From: Acanthococcus lagerstroemiae
Taxonomy: Eukaryota > Arthropoda > Insecta > Hemiptera > Eriococcidae
NCBI GenBank assembly: GCA_031841125.1
Contig: CM063107.1
Coordinates: 11,580,467-11,644,466 of the forward strand
Length of the DNA stretch: 64,000 nucleotides
Reading direction: 5' to 3'
Part shown: positions 11,701-21,161 of the stretch, piece after piece
Position numbering within the stretch: the stretch's first letter is position 1
Layout: each line of letters begins with the position of its first letter
Position numbers and translations under genes: made by a program
The notes under the pieces: model-generated
Told to the model about the DNA's origin: nothing
Database searches by the model: none
What the model saw: the letters and a program-made list of their open reading frames with translations, nothing else

Positions 11701-14700
11701 GCATAGAGCACTATACTATGTTTTCATGAAATTTTCTAACATTCACTCGCTCCCCCCATCATTAGATGCCATTAAGTTTCAGATCTTGTGAAGTCAAATC
11801 CCCATCATTAGATGCCATATATAAGTTTCAGTTTCTGATCAAATTAATCTGTATGGGATTCAGTGACATTAGATCCCATCCCAGGGGATATCTTGATTAG
11901 ATTAGTCTGTTCATGTATCTTTCTGAATTTATCAAGGGGCAGAGTCGAGAAAACTTCGAAATCATTTAATATTGCTTCAAGTATATTGATGAGGCTTCCA
12001 CAATCGATGAATACTTCGCTGAACTTATTTCTCCTGAAATCCCCCTGATTATGGTCTACGGCATAATCGGTGGGCATTTCAGGAGATATATATAACTTCA
12101 AAAATAAACTTAGCGACTACAGAAACCAAATTATCGATAAACTTGAAGCTGTAAGTTGAATAATTTTGAAATTTTTACGTCTCTGTTTCTTTTGTAAAGA
12201 ACTGTCAACAGGGGATATGGCTAAAATAACCGGAAAATGAATTCAGCAACCCCACAAACTCCATTTTTTATATACTAGATTTGGTCCTGCCCCTTCAGAG
12301 AAGCTTTAAAATGGCGGGTTGATATAAAAAAAAATTAACGGATGTATCGGTTCTGAAATCTGAGTGAACAGTTATTTTCATGCTTATATTCCTTTTCTGT
12401 GGGCTATAATGTTCAAAATTTAATACAGTGTGCTTCTTACCCCATATTCGAGAACGACCACTGATGTTTAATATTTTACTCAAAATTCTCGTCTAGTGCG
12501 ATACTAATAAGAACAATTTTTTATGCTAAAATCAGTTTTTCGGATCGACCTCGTTTTGGAAGCTTCAATATGTTAAATTGCAGATTTTCTTAGTGGGAAT
12601 GGTACGTTGAATTTGTTCCTCCTGACACAAGATCCCTCAAGATTATTCTATTTCAAAAAAGATTTGACTGGAGTGTTTTTAAACCGAATGAAACAAGTTT
12701 AGTCACAGGGAGAAAAACATTTCGAAAATCGCCAAATTTTAGATCACCTTACTGAATATTTATGGGATTGCAATTCTATGAGGTCATGTATATCCTTGGG
12801 GACGCAGATCTACTTGGATTTGACGGGACTTTTACCATGAGATTAACTGTGCTGGTCGACAAACAAATAATAGCAATTTTCAAATATCCGAAAATGTTGT
12901 TGCGATCGTTTTTCCTAATCCGACTGGACTCTCATAACTGTTATAAAATAACTTTCACTTACCGCATATTGCTAAAGAATCTAGACTGTTAATAATTACT
13001 ATAATATGATGTACGTACATTCTCCTTTCAATGGTTTTCGGTACGTGTCATACGCTTTATCCAGTTCTTCGATAATTGGACTGGTAGGCAGTAAACCTAT
13101 TCAACGGGATAAGATCGATTTTACATTAATTAGGATTCTCTTTTCATGTGCTCGAGCCCTGGAACCAGGGCTGTGAACCGGAATAATTAACTTAACGGAT
13201 TAACAGAAAGGTAACGTTACCAGAACATAATTAACGGAACGGAACAGAACGTAACGAAAAGAATCAGTAACGGAATACCAGAAACATTTTTACCCGGTAA
13301 ATGGGTAAATCTTGGGGTGCGTTCAGATTGAACAAGACGACGCACACTGGGTGAAGGGTGAAGACCCGACTTTTGTATGATAATTTGACCGCCTTCAGGG
13401 CTGCCGTTCCGGCAACACGGCATAGTGTGAAACGGGCCTTAGACTCAGTATCAGTCTATCAGTAGATAACAATAGAAGTTCTCAGTTTAACCCTAATGTA
13501 TAGTGAACTAGAGCCCCCTTTGAATTTCGATTTGTTTTTGTTTTATTTTGCTCTAATCTCTTGTGATTGTGAACATGATTTTCGTTTTTTTATTACTTAT
13601 TCAGTAATTCAGCAAACTATATAAGTTAACAGTGAAAGTGAAACTCTGATCAACACCTGTGTCAGTAGCGTACATGTTCAACGTCCTCTCATCTATCATG
13701 ACTAAAAAATGAACAACTTTACTTTTTCGCCCCCCCCCCCCACCGCATATGTTTACCAAATCGGCGCCTCTACACAAATAAAAAATTAGGAAGCTCCACA
13801 ATATTTAACTATTAGTTCCTTGTTCTTCAGTGAAATATAAACGTATAGAACAAAGCAACGAAGTGGGCGTAATTGTGAAATTCTTATTGGTTTATTATCT
13901 TAACATTGGTAACGGATACCTTAACGTAACGTTACCGAAACAATACCGTAACCACTTGTAACGTTATTTACCGGAACCGTTTACCGGGATGAAGCGGTAA
14001 TAATACCATGTTAACTTAACTAATCCGTTCCGTTATCACAGCCCTGCCTGGAACCGCCCCTTCGAGCATTACCTCAGGGACATCGGGGAACCTTTTAAGG
14101 CTGCGTTAGCCCTCTTCTCTTCTTGTCGGGAATCGGCCTAAATGAACTGCGCTATCTTCCTGTCGAATACCCGTATCACTAGCCCCGTGGTTTATGACGG
14201 CGAGTTCAACGAGCACCGGCAGGTAGCGCCTTACCCATTTACAGCTTTCAGATACTGGCGACCGATTACACACTTCTCGGAAGCCTCTGCTGTAAGTGGT
14301 TGTGACTCTGTGTACGTTATCAGAATGCGGTAGTTCTTTGTTGCGTTACTGATAACGATGCCGACACTGGGAATCGAACCCGGTGCCTTCGGGTTAGGAA
14401 GCCGAGTTCTTACCGCTACACCACAGAGCCACTGCTACATTAATTAGGATACTTCAAATTATATACTTACAAATCTGAAGATGAACATATGCTAGCACAG
14501 ATAAATAGGAAATACAATATTTTCAGGATATCCGTTCGAAAAATAATCCAGTGACTCTAGTTCCCCCCCCCTCCCCGCTGCAGGGAGCTAGCCATGACAT
14601 TTTCAAGGTCATAAATTCGGTGAGGCAATCTGTCCAGTATTTTTGTGAACCATGAATGTAATAAATGTAGGAATACTTAGGTAATTCAAAAACTTGCATC

Positions 14701-17700
14701 ATACAAATTCGTTGATGACTCAAACTTTTTTACGTGGTCCCTTCAAATTTAGATTAAGAAAATTCTATTGCACTTTGCCTCATTTTCCATTTTGTATGTT
14801 TTCGCTGTACTTGCATGAAAATGTTCCACTGACGTGACCATTCATTCAAGAAAACAGTCTTAATTACTTATTCATGATGTACTAACATGCTCTTGATTTT
14901 TTATGCCAATATAAATAAATTAGTATAAAACTTTTACCATCATCATTTTTTCTATATAGGTACTACAAATAATAATTTTTTTGAATTATAATAATAATAA
15001 TTGAGTATTATTATTACTGATGATAAAATGAATTTTTACAGCAGTAAATATTAATAACAATAATAAAAATAATTACAAATATTATTATTATACTATAACA
15101 TAAATATTATTATTTTAATATCAAGAATAATAATTATTATTTCATGTGTTCCCCCCCCCCCGCCACTGATGCGATGCGCGAAAATGTGATTTTCGGTGCT
15201 GGGGGTGCGGTGTCACAGGGGCCACTTTGGCATGTGTGCATCGCCATACGTCCCACCACACCATATACAGGGTGTTTCTTTTGCAATGACCCCCTTCAAC
15301 CTGGTAAGTGTGCAACCTACCTTGACAATATGTAGATATATGTTTGCATACTCTTACTTTTGAAGAGGACAATCAAGTTTTGAAAAGTTTTTCATCTTCA
15401 AAATTTTTTTTCTTCTCCCGACTGGAGATAGATAGAAAAATGGTACCAGTAAGTAATAGTAGAGGGCAATTGTGGTAACCACAGAAAAAAGTGATCGGAA
15501 TCGGTTCAACAGGGTGTTCATAAAGTCGATTTTAAAACCTACACATTATATCAGAAAATTTTCACTTTTTTCCAGTTTCCCGTGAAACTTGCCCTCTTAA
15601 GCTGCCGTTTATTTGCAGATAGATTGTACATTAAATTTTGCATAAAAATGGTCATTAGCAATTTTCATGTATCTGAATTAGAACTGCTCAAAATGGAGTT
15701 CAAGGTATCCCTGTTAAGAATCATTACTTTTTAACATAGATGCCAGGCCTTATGAAGATAATAATAATCTTCTTCAGCTACTTTGCCACTTCACAGGGCT
15801 ATATCGTTTATGGGGGCGTCGAGGGTGGTAATATCCGGGAAGAATAGTAGCAGTCAGTGTCCTGTGATATCGATAAAGCCCGTTGCTATTCAACACCCGC
15901 CAAACCACGTTTTGACCTATACCAGTTATGATGCTAATTTAACAGGTGCTTAACGTTAAATCTTCTCGGATCAGATCAAGTATCTGCTTGTCGACATTCA
16001 CAGGGCAATTGGTAGACCTCTCAACGATTGGGTTGTAGAAGCAACCAAATTCCTTCAGCCCGGATAAAAATTTCTCTAAATACCCTACTGTGTAGGTGGC
16101 ACTATTCTGGAAAAACTTCTGCATAATGTCGAGCTGCTTCCTTACTATTTTCTGTGCGTAAACCATAGCAATACACTACATCGATGCAGTCTGAGTTAGA
16201 ATATCTCCCAGACATTGAATCAATATACCAACTGACTTTTAAAAAACGATTGAAATAAGAAATATTTTTATAATTTCAGTTCACAAAATTCTTTGCAAAA
16301 CAAGATAACTAACTTTCAAACTGTAAGAAAAAATAACAAGAATAAAACCACCGCAGTCAGCCAATAATGAAATTACATTTTCACGTTAATTTGGTTGGTT
16401 AACAATAGTTTTGTAATTCTGCAGTATAATCGCAATCAACCTGAGTACGGGGAAAACTTTTTCTCCCGTCTCTGATTTTCGGAATTCTTACTGCGTCGTC
16501 TCTGTAACGAGAGGGGGGCATGTCTCATTAGTGTTTCATGGCGGGACAATTATGCGAACGCTGTTTTAAGCAAAAGCTGGACAACCGACATTGTGTACCA
16601 AAATGAGGTATTAGTATCTCTAGTCACAAAAAGGACGTACCCATAGTGGGATAGAAGGTCAACGTACCCCCTCCCCCTATAAGAATGTTTCACTTGGTAT
16701 TTGGAAAAATTTTACAATTTCAGTAGGGCGAGTTGAGAAAATCCAACAAGTTAAAGGTTTTATCCGCCCCCACCCTCCCATTTGGTACTTGTCACTTGAG
16801 TTGATCAGTTGGGAAAACCGAACGAGTGTAACGGTTTTTCTTATTCTCATTCTGCTGTCCTAGTTGGAAATTTCTGCGATGAGTGAGTTGAAAACATGCA
16901 ACATGTGAAAAGGTTTTCATGTCTTCTTCTTTGGTTGCCGGAATTCGGAGTTGCGTCAGTTGAGACCTTCATAGTGTCCCCTCGCCCCCCGCTCCGCCAC
17001 CGCATATGGGAATTCTCCTCGATCCGTCTCTCGTTGGTTAACACTTCGATTTTTCATTTACGAGAAATATTCCCAGTCCGAATTTCGGTGAAGTCCCGCA
17101 GGATACCCGCATGATCACCGGTTGTCACCCGGGTGTCTAACACGTGTCTTTAGGGCATTTTCCGGGGATCTCTCGTTTTTTGTTTTTTTTTAAATTTAGC
17201 CAAAATACCACATTCTGATTAACTACCCGCGTGATACCCACATCATCCAGTCTAGTCACCCGGGTCGCTGATGGGCTTCTTCAGGGGATCTATAGTCTCG
17301 CCACTTTAAGTTGGCACTCCTATTTCGTCCAACAACGCGGAGAAACCGGTTTTTCAGGGGACTTCAGATTGCATAATTGGAAATAGAACTGCACAGTGCA
17401 TATGCAGTTCGTCTGTTTTGCGTTCATTTACCTAACTAGCGTGACGCATCTGCCTAGTAAAAAGGTGCCCTAGTTTGGGTAAACCTGACAACTCGCAACG
17501 AAACTAAAAGTGCCAACTTAAACTGGCCAGACTATACCAGGGAATCTCTCGAATTTTTATTTTTATTTTTTTTAAACAGAAAGTCCACTTTTTGATGAGC
17601 TTCCCGGTGAATACTCTCTTGATCCACTCTTGTCACCCGGGTAGCTGAAGGGTACCTTTAGAGGATCTACTGGGGATCTCAACAGTCGAATTTTTTCAAC

Positions 17701-20266
17701 CAATCAGCATCGACTAGGCGCGTGATCCCCTTAAGAAATCCTCTTGATCCACTCTTGTCACCCGGGTAGCTGAAGGGTATCTTTAGGGGATCTACTCAGG
17801 ATCTCTGAAGTCGAATTTTTTTCAACCAATCAGTATCGACTATCGCGTAATCCCCTTCAGAAACCCTTTTGCAACCCGGGGTTTTGCAGGCGGAGCTTAA
17901 AGGGGATGAGGGGATCTCGTCTGGAGAAAGAAAAAGTCACCCTTCAGATCCCCTGAAACCCTCTTGCTCCCCGGGTTTATTGAGGGTTTCACAGTCGATT
18001 TTCTGCATCGGGTATTTATAACCATAAGACCATAACCTTGCTGATTCTTCTATCCATGTCAACAGCAATTCGTTGAGCCTAGAATCTCTAATCTACATAA
18101 TAAACATTCCTCATCACTGTATTAATACCCCCCCCCCCCCCGCCGGAGTGTTACAGTAGTAAATAGAAAAGACACTAACATTTCCCGATACAATTTTGTA
18201 CAAAATGAACTTTATTTTATGAAAATCATATTCAGCCACTTTCCATGATCTTTAATTTTTTTTTTGTGTGGTTACCACAGCTACCATCTTTCACCTCCTT
18301 CCCAACGGTATGCGCCACAGTTCGAGGAATATGGCCAAAATATTACCAAAACCGAATTTAGCGACCTTTTTGGAACCAATTATTGGATACCTATATTGAA
18401 CTTTACAAAATGCGAGACCCCCCTCCTCATTGCATGGGTCTCACTTTCAAATATGGGGTAAATAGATGAAAGGAGAGAAGTGAATAAGCCCCATAAACGA
18501 TATAACTCTGTGAGTTGGTAAAATAGCTAAAGAAGATGATTATTATCTTCATAAGGTCTGTGCATCTGTGTTAAAAAGTAATAATTCTCAACAGGGATAT
18601 CTTAAACTCCATTTTGAGCAGTTCTAATTGGGATAAAAGAAAATTGCTAATGACCTTCTGTGTGTGAAATTTAAGGTACAATTTATTTGCAAATAAACAG
18701 TAGCTTAAGAGGGCAAGTTTTGCAGGAAATTGATAAAATGTGAAAATTTTCGGTATAATTTATACTAAAATTGATTTTATAAACACCCTGTTGAACCGAT
18801 TTCGACCATTTTTTCCTGTGGTTACCACAATTGCCCACTACTACATATTACCTACTGGTACCATTTTTCTGTCTATCTCCAGTCGTGAGAAGAAAATCCT
18901 CAGCCCCTTCAAAAGTAAGAATATACAAATATATCTACACATTGGTAGGGTAGGTTGCCTACTTACCAGGTGGAAGGAGGAGTCATTGTAAAAGAGACAC
19001 CCTGCATAATAATAAAGCTAGTATGTTCCTTGTTTATTTTTATAAATCAAAAAATTCCATTTTCTTACTTGGTCCACCCTCCAAATAGGTTTAATATTTA
19101 ACAGGAAAATTCAGTGAAGTAATAATAAAATCGATTGAGGAGCACAGGTGTCTCCAAGGGGTTCAGATCTTCAAGTAAAATTAAACAATACTTTAATATT
19201 TTTTTTAAATTCTGCTCTAGAATCAGCAGCTACCTCTAGATGAGGAATATTATGGTTGCAGAAAACTAATTTTAGGTCGGGATGTCCCACATCTGATTCT
19301 TAAATTGCTCCCCGTGAGGGTTTCTTTCAGATAATTTCAACTTTCAGTATGTTGCAGTGAGTTGGAATTAAGATTATTGAGATCGCTGACTTCTGACTCG
19401 TTTTTTAGTCTCAACAGTCTCAAATCCCTGTAAGACTTCTCATGAGACTAATATTCAAGCAATGGGGATTTTAGATTATGTTGCGATGAAAATTCAACTG
19501 GAAGCATTTTTCTCTTAAACTAATATGGCTTCTTCGCAGGCCACTGCTTCTGAAGATTGTCTGTGTATGTCGGTCGCTTGAAAGAATTTTTGACCGAACT
19601 AAACCTAGCCCTGAACCATTTGGCTCCACAGTGGAACTGATTTCAAGTAAAAATTATGTAAGTAATAGTACACTAGTGTGTTAAAATCGCTTAATTTAAA
19701 TTTCAAATTATTCAGCTTCAAACCACTAATTTTCGTGTTTCATAAAATATTAATTTCCAAGTAATTATAATTCCGGTTTACATTCTTTTAGAACGAGTTG
19801 AAAGAGTTTCTGAGATCCTCGAATTCAAATTGAAGATTATTTTGCCCCTAAAACACTCTCTCGTACAGGCTCCATATGTGACTGATTCTGAAGGGTATTC
19901 ATTTGAGAATAAGTTGATGGCGACACTATATCCAGAATCGAACCCCCGTGAAAATAAATATCAGGGGTTGGAAATCAAACAACCTCAAATTTGGATCAAG
20001 CGATTCCAGAAATGTTCACCAACTCATTCCAGTCTAAATGTTGAAATTGCCTTACCTTAAAATTTAACCCCTCTCCCGGTGGAGCCCAAAAATCAGGTTT
20101 TGTAGGCAAAATATTATCGAATATGAATTGGTCACAGAATTCCTATACTTTTCTATTTTAGTATAATGCGAGTTAAGGTCACCTTTACTTGAAATTAGTT
20201 CAACAGTGGAGCCAAAAGTTTATAGCGAATAAGAAAAATACGACTTTAGATTTTACTTCACTGGCC

Positions 20267-20302
<36 letters not shown>

Positions 20303-21161
20303 ATAGAAATAATTGTCGACTTTAGAAAATAATATACAGTAAAAATTGTCAAAAACTGTGTTATCCTCGATAAAGATTTGAACATCCTAAGGGTATCTGC
20401 CCCCTCCCCCCTCAATCAATTTTTCGTTAATGCAAGTATCTTTTTACTGTTGGAACTCATTTAGGAGGGGAGGTGAATAAAAATTTCAACGTTGCTAAAT
20501 ATGTACTACCCTAGTACGATACTAACCTTCCAATAGTAATGGGTATGTAGGATTCGTTGGGGTACCTGAAACGATTCATTGTATTTTTAAATGATATAGA
20601 GTAAAATTATGGTTATTAGTAACTTGTTCTCCAGTTACAGCCCATCTTCGGTTGAATGAAGAAAGCTTGAAATTAATTGAAAATGCAAATAAATGATTTT
20701 AGTTTAACCATGTAATCTCGAATAACGTACTTATTTCTCCTCCTCCTGCTTCATATGAAGGGTCAATTATCATCAGGAACCCTAACAAAATGCCTGAAAC
20801 AAGTAGATAATTTAAATAGAAGAGGGACAGCAAAACCTTGCTTGTAGGCCTTAGTATATTATGGTGTCTATTGACCATCTGTGTATCCAAAATCACCGAA
20901 TTTAATAAGTAGAGCATTGCCTAATCAATTATAAAAATCCGACGAAAGCATTTTAAAAATAGAAATTCAATCCCGTCAAAATCCCGAGCCAATACCCCAT
21001 TTTTGGTTTTCAAAGTCGTTGACCATTCTGTGAACCATCAATCGAAAATTTCCGTTTCTTAATTCATTACTCAAATAAACTAAACATAATCAAATGGGTA
21101 CAAGGAAAAATGTACGAAATAACTCACATAGCGAGGCTGACTTTTTAAACGAGAGAATCAT
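2602..21161 (-). CDS. Gene D: secreted multi-exon protein of unknown family (11 proposed exons, about 280 aa)
   Basis: Exons in transcription order (minus): 21128-21161, 20731-20793, 20527-20565, 14471-14491, 13019-13096, 12963-12971, 10679-10765, 8147-8245, 4784-4909, 4572-4694, 2602-2765. Seen: each has AG and GT flanks, each joins its neighbour in phase 1, and the joined frame is open from ATG to TGA (843 nt). The first two exons give an N-terminus with two lysines then a hydrophobic core (CILLGFLMII), a likely signal peptide. An acidic/lysine linker, three helical exons with many Tyr/Phe, and a tail with PDFLYRDGYGA follow. No known domain is recognised. Related exons occur in genes A, B and C. 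Weakest pieces are the 9-nt and 21-nt exons and the donor at 8146. Inference: a secreted, mainly helical protein, possibly salivary. It spans 18.5 kb because transposons fill its introns. Confidence 0.68.
2766..4571. other. Gene D intron 10, unannotated sequence
   Basis: No coding exon or clear element seen. It contains a 20-bp A/T run (2769-2788), a C run near 2940 and a GT/G-run near 3935-3950. A roughly 60-bp segment at 4441-4505 is repeated directly at 8405-8470. Confidence 0.4.
4572..4694 (-). CDS. Gene D exon 10
   Basis: TTTTACAG acceptor, GTAAAT donor, 123 nt, phase 1 in and out. It encodes a Leu/Tyr-rich segment including LPYLIYPVGEDYLEG and HVGNWLYHITDSYKKALI, predicted helical. No stop in the used frame; the phase-2 frame has one. 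Confidence 0.7.
4784..4909 (-). CDS. Gene D exon 9 (FIKA helix exon)
   Basis: TTCTAG acceptor, GTAATA donor, 126 nt, phase 1 in and out. It encodes NKDKFIKATFTAYLAAEHLY and then ATFLCRFNDIT. The KxxFIKAxxTxY pattern closely matches gene A exon 6 (KQEAFIKAYLTYY), the strongest single link between the two genes. Confidence 0.75.
5199..8138. mobile_element. Inverted-repeat element filled with degenerate TCTGAC repeats
   Basis: A perfect 12-bp terminal inverted repeat starts at 5199 (CCCGATCTGCAA) and ends at 8138. The flanks share only CA, so the superfamily is open. Inside, both strands of a degenerate TCTGAC/CTGTCA repeat fill 5220-5598 and 6998-8060, with longer units around TGTCGCTATTCTGAC repeating roughly every 70-100 bp. 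A separate hAT-like element sits at 5599-6989. No transposase frame is visible. It lies in intron 8 of gene D, ending 8 bp from the proposed exon 8. Confidence 0.6.
5599..6989. mobile_element. Non-autonomous hAT-like element with 8-bp TSD
   Basis: It is flanked by identical 8-bp direct repeats CTATTGTC (5591-5598 and 6990-6997), as expected for hAT insertion. The left end begins CAGAGGTGGGTAAG, a common hAT terminus. Both ends carry many copies of GTTCACG-type motifs (5612-5720 and 6845-6985), including a near-palindromic AGTTCACGAACT. No transposase is visible. It is nested inside the element at 5199-8138. Confidence 0.7.
8147..8245 (-). CDS. Gene D exon 8
   Basis: TTCTAG acceptor; 99 nt in phase 1 up to a weak GTGGAC donor. 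It encodes RMYNLTDFQRYFHSFLYTFL then FVYSKV, a Phe/Tyr-rich helix like exons of gene A. A stronger-looking donor (GTATTT at 8188) would end in phase 2 and break the join to exon 9. The start of the TCTGAC element only 8 bp away could have changed the original donor. Confidence 0.55.
8246..8715. other. Gene D intron sequence between exon 8 and the LINE fragment
   Basis: No gene seen. It includes the second copy (8405-8470) of the 60-bp repeat found at 4441-4505; both contain CTTTCTGATCTGGTGG. Confidence 0.35.
8716..10330 (-). mobile_element. Non-LTR retrotransposon fragment: RT to RNase H-like C-terminus
   Basis: Read on the minus strand from 10330: SRLNGREIQIAY, then the RT block RGCPQGGVLSPLLW, then ADDLAVVVTGKFPG, where the Tyr codon before ADD is TAG. 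Thumb-like sequence follows (KTEITLFIHKGKSKK), then TYAAIIWWGRV with RLACVMTT and ALEKLLHLPPIHTAIEAA, and finally ARVRLLTGHGATKHTWYR and CGYCGEEEGTSIHI, as at the end of the RNase H region of R1/LOA/I-group LINEs. Several frameshifts and stops make it dead. It is 5'-truncated. It is a different family from the copy at 1-960. It lies in a gene D intron, in the same direction as the gene. Confidence 0.85.
10679..10765 (-). CDS. Gene D exon 7: acidic/lysine linker
   Basis: TATTTAG acceptor, GTAAGC donor, 87 nt, phase 1 in and out. It encodes DDKSDEEKESENKNKEDKME followed by GFMKKMLG. Comparable charged linker exons occur in gene B (56029-56097) and gene C (62313-62591). Confidence 0.72.
10766..12962. 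other. Gene D intron 6, unannotated sequence
   Basis: No exon is supported by matching phase. A minus frame at 11844-12101 (85 codons) looks faintly protein-like but has no neighbours or splice context. A short direct repeat around 11757-11830 duplicates CCCCATCATTAGATGCCAT. Confidence 0.35.
12963..12971 (-). CDS. Gene D exon 6, possible 9-nt microexon
   Basis: CTTTAG acceptor and a strong GTAAGTG donor enclose nine bases that keep phase 1 (adds Ser-Ile-Cys). Removing it leaves the frame intact, so the rest of the model does not depend on it. Confidence 0.35.
13019..13096 (-). CDS. Gene D exon 5
   Basis: GAATAG acceptor and GTACGT donor, 78 nt, phase 1 in and out, encoding LLPTSPIIEELDKAYDTYRK then PLKGE. 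The D-x-x-Y-x-x-x-L-K-x-E pattern recurs in gene A exon 5 (ADVYAPFLKNEE). Another acceptor 18 nt further in would be phase 2. Confidence 0.65.
13166..14046. mobile_element. Non-autonomous hAT element (881 bp) with 8-bp TSD
   Basis: Ends are CAGGGCTGTGA and its inverse TCACAGCCCTG. It is flanked by the identical 8-bp CCTGGAAC at 13158-13165 and 14047-14054. Subterminal TTAACTTAACGGATTAAC-type motifs are rich in AACGG/CCGTT at both ends. No transposase. It splits the SINE at 13137-14435. Confidence 0.88.
14362..14431 (-). pseudogene. tRNA-like head of the SINE
   Basis: A/B-box promoter sequences are present and a 7-nt loop would carry AAC as anticodon (Val-like). Acceptor and T-stem pairs are mismatched. 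It is bounded by the SINE's target duplication. It is a retroposon head rather than a tRNA gene. Confidence 0.75.
14471..14491 (-). CDS. Gene D exon 4, possible 21-nt microexon
   Basis: TGCTAG acceptor, strong GTAAGTAT donor, 21 nt in phase 1, encoding YVHLQI. Its size keeps the frame either way, so inclusion is uncertain. Confidence 0.4.
14492..15265. other. AT-rich intron sequence with an AAT-rich tract
   Basis: No exon seen. The 14960-15140 stretch is dominated by AAT/ATT trinucleotides and ends in a C run near 15150. Confidence 0.4.
15780..16166 (-). pseudogene. Transposase N-terminal remnant
   Basis: It begins MVYAQKIVRKQLDIMQKFF and reads through CPVNVDKQILDLIREDLTLST, then, after a frame break, RVLNSNGLYRYHRTLTATIL. 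This order (N-terminal helix with MVY, a second helix-turn-helix with R/KxxxxxxIxxDxxLST, then VWRVLxxxxLYxYH) is the N-terminal layout of insect Tc1/mariner-like transposases. No catalytic DDE part is visible. Confidence 0.6.
17100..18010. repeat. Tandem array of about 125-bp units
   Basis: About five diverged units share TTGTCACCCGGGTAGCTGAA, GGGGATCTACTxGGGATCTC, a CGAATTTTTTTCAACCAATC block and GCGTGATCCCCTT. The last units, starting about 17625 and 17750, are the most alike. The first two are interrupted by the small element at 17293-17534. Confidence 0.75.
17293..17534. mobile_element. TA-flanked MITE inside the tandem array
   Basis: Inverted ends TAGTCTCGCCACTTTAAG and its near-inverse CTTAAACTGGCCAGACTA, with GTTGGCACT continuing the match. 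TA is duplicated at 17291-17292 and 17535-17536. Neighbouring array units supply the unoccupied sequence (GGGGATCTACTGGGGATCTC), confirming the boundaries. Confidence 0.85.
19007..20526. other. Gene D intron 3, remaining part
   Basis: No supported exon. It contains an (AAAT)n microsatellite at about 20266-20305. The plus frame at 19830-20060 has no splice partners and looks spurious. Confidence 0.35.
20266..20305. repeat. (AAAT)n microsatellite
   Basis: About ten uninterrupted AAAT/AATA units. Confidence 0.95.
20527..20565 (-). CDS. Gene D exon 3 (39-nt microexon)
   Basis: CGTTTCAG acceptor, GTTAGT donor, 39 nt, phase 1 in and out, encoding TPTNPTYPLLLE. Short Pro/Thr spacer after the signal peptide. 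Confidence 0.62.
20731..20793 (-). CDS. Gene D exon 2: hydrophobic core of the signal peptide
   Basis: CTTGTTTCAG acceptor, GTACGT donor, 63 nt, phase 1 in and out, encoding ILLGFLMIIDPSYEAGGGEI. Joined to exon 1 it completes a typical secretory leader. Confidence 0.7.
21128..21161 (-). CDS. Gene D exon 1: start codon and basic n-region
   Basis: ATG at 21161-21159, then ILSFKKSASL and a GTGAGT donor in phase 1. The two lysines followed by a hydrophobic core across the intron is the reason for choosing this start. The intron between exons 1 and 2 is 334 nt. Confidence 0.65.

Larger units (their letters stand above)
13137..14435 (-). mobile_element. tRNA-derived SINE, interrupted by a hAT element
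   Basis: A tRNA-like head lies at about 14362-14431 on the minus strand (GTGGTGTAGCGGTAAG as box A, GGGTTCGATTCCC as box B). The whole is bounded by a perfect 15-bp direct repeat, TACATTAATTAGGAT, at 13122-13136 and 14436-14450. The 3' tail at 13137 reads into an A/G-rich end. Without the inserted hAT and one copy of its duplication the SINE is about 410 bp. The head has acceptor-stem mismatches, so it is not a functional tRNA. Confidence 0.8.
15266..19006. mobile_element. Degraded mariner-like element with about 540-bp terminal inverted repeats
   Basis: The left end (TACAGGGTGTTTCTTTTGCA, 15266) and right end (inverse, to 19006) are flanked by TA. The two arms, about 15266-15810 and 18470-19006, stay similar through shared blocks such as TTGTGGTTACCACA and GATAGACAGAAAAATGGTACC, with indels. 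The left inner part carries a transposase remnant (see 15780-16166). The centre holds a tandem array (17100-18010) hit by a smaller TA element. It sits in intron 3 of gene D. Confidence 0.7.

Noticed and set aside
11844..12101. 85-codon minus frame as a protease or gene D exon
   Set aside because: No recognisable active-site motif, and no splice sites in matching phase.
12757..12806. Phase-0 exon candidate of gene D before a GTAAGG donor
   Set aside because: It cannot join the phase-1 exons on either side.
14362..14431. Functional tRNA gene (Val-like anticodon AAC)
   Set aside because: Stems are mismatched and the unit is the head of a SINE with its own target duplication.
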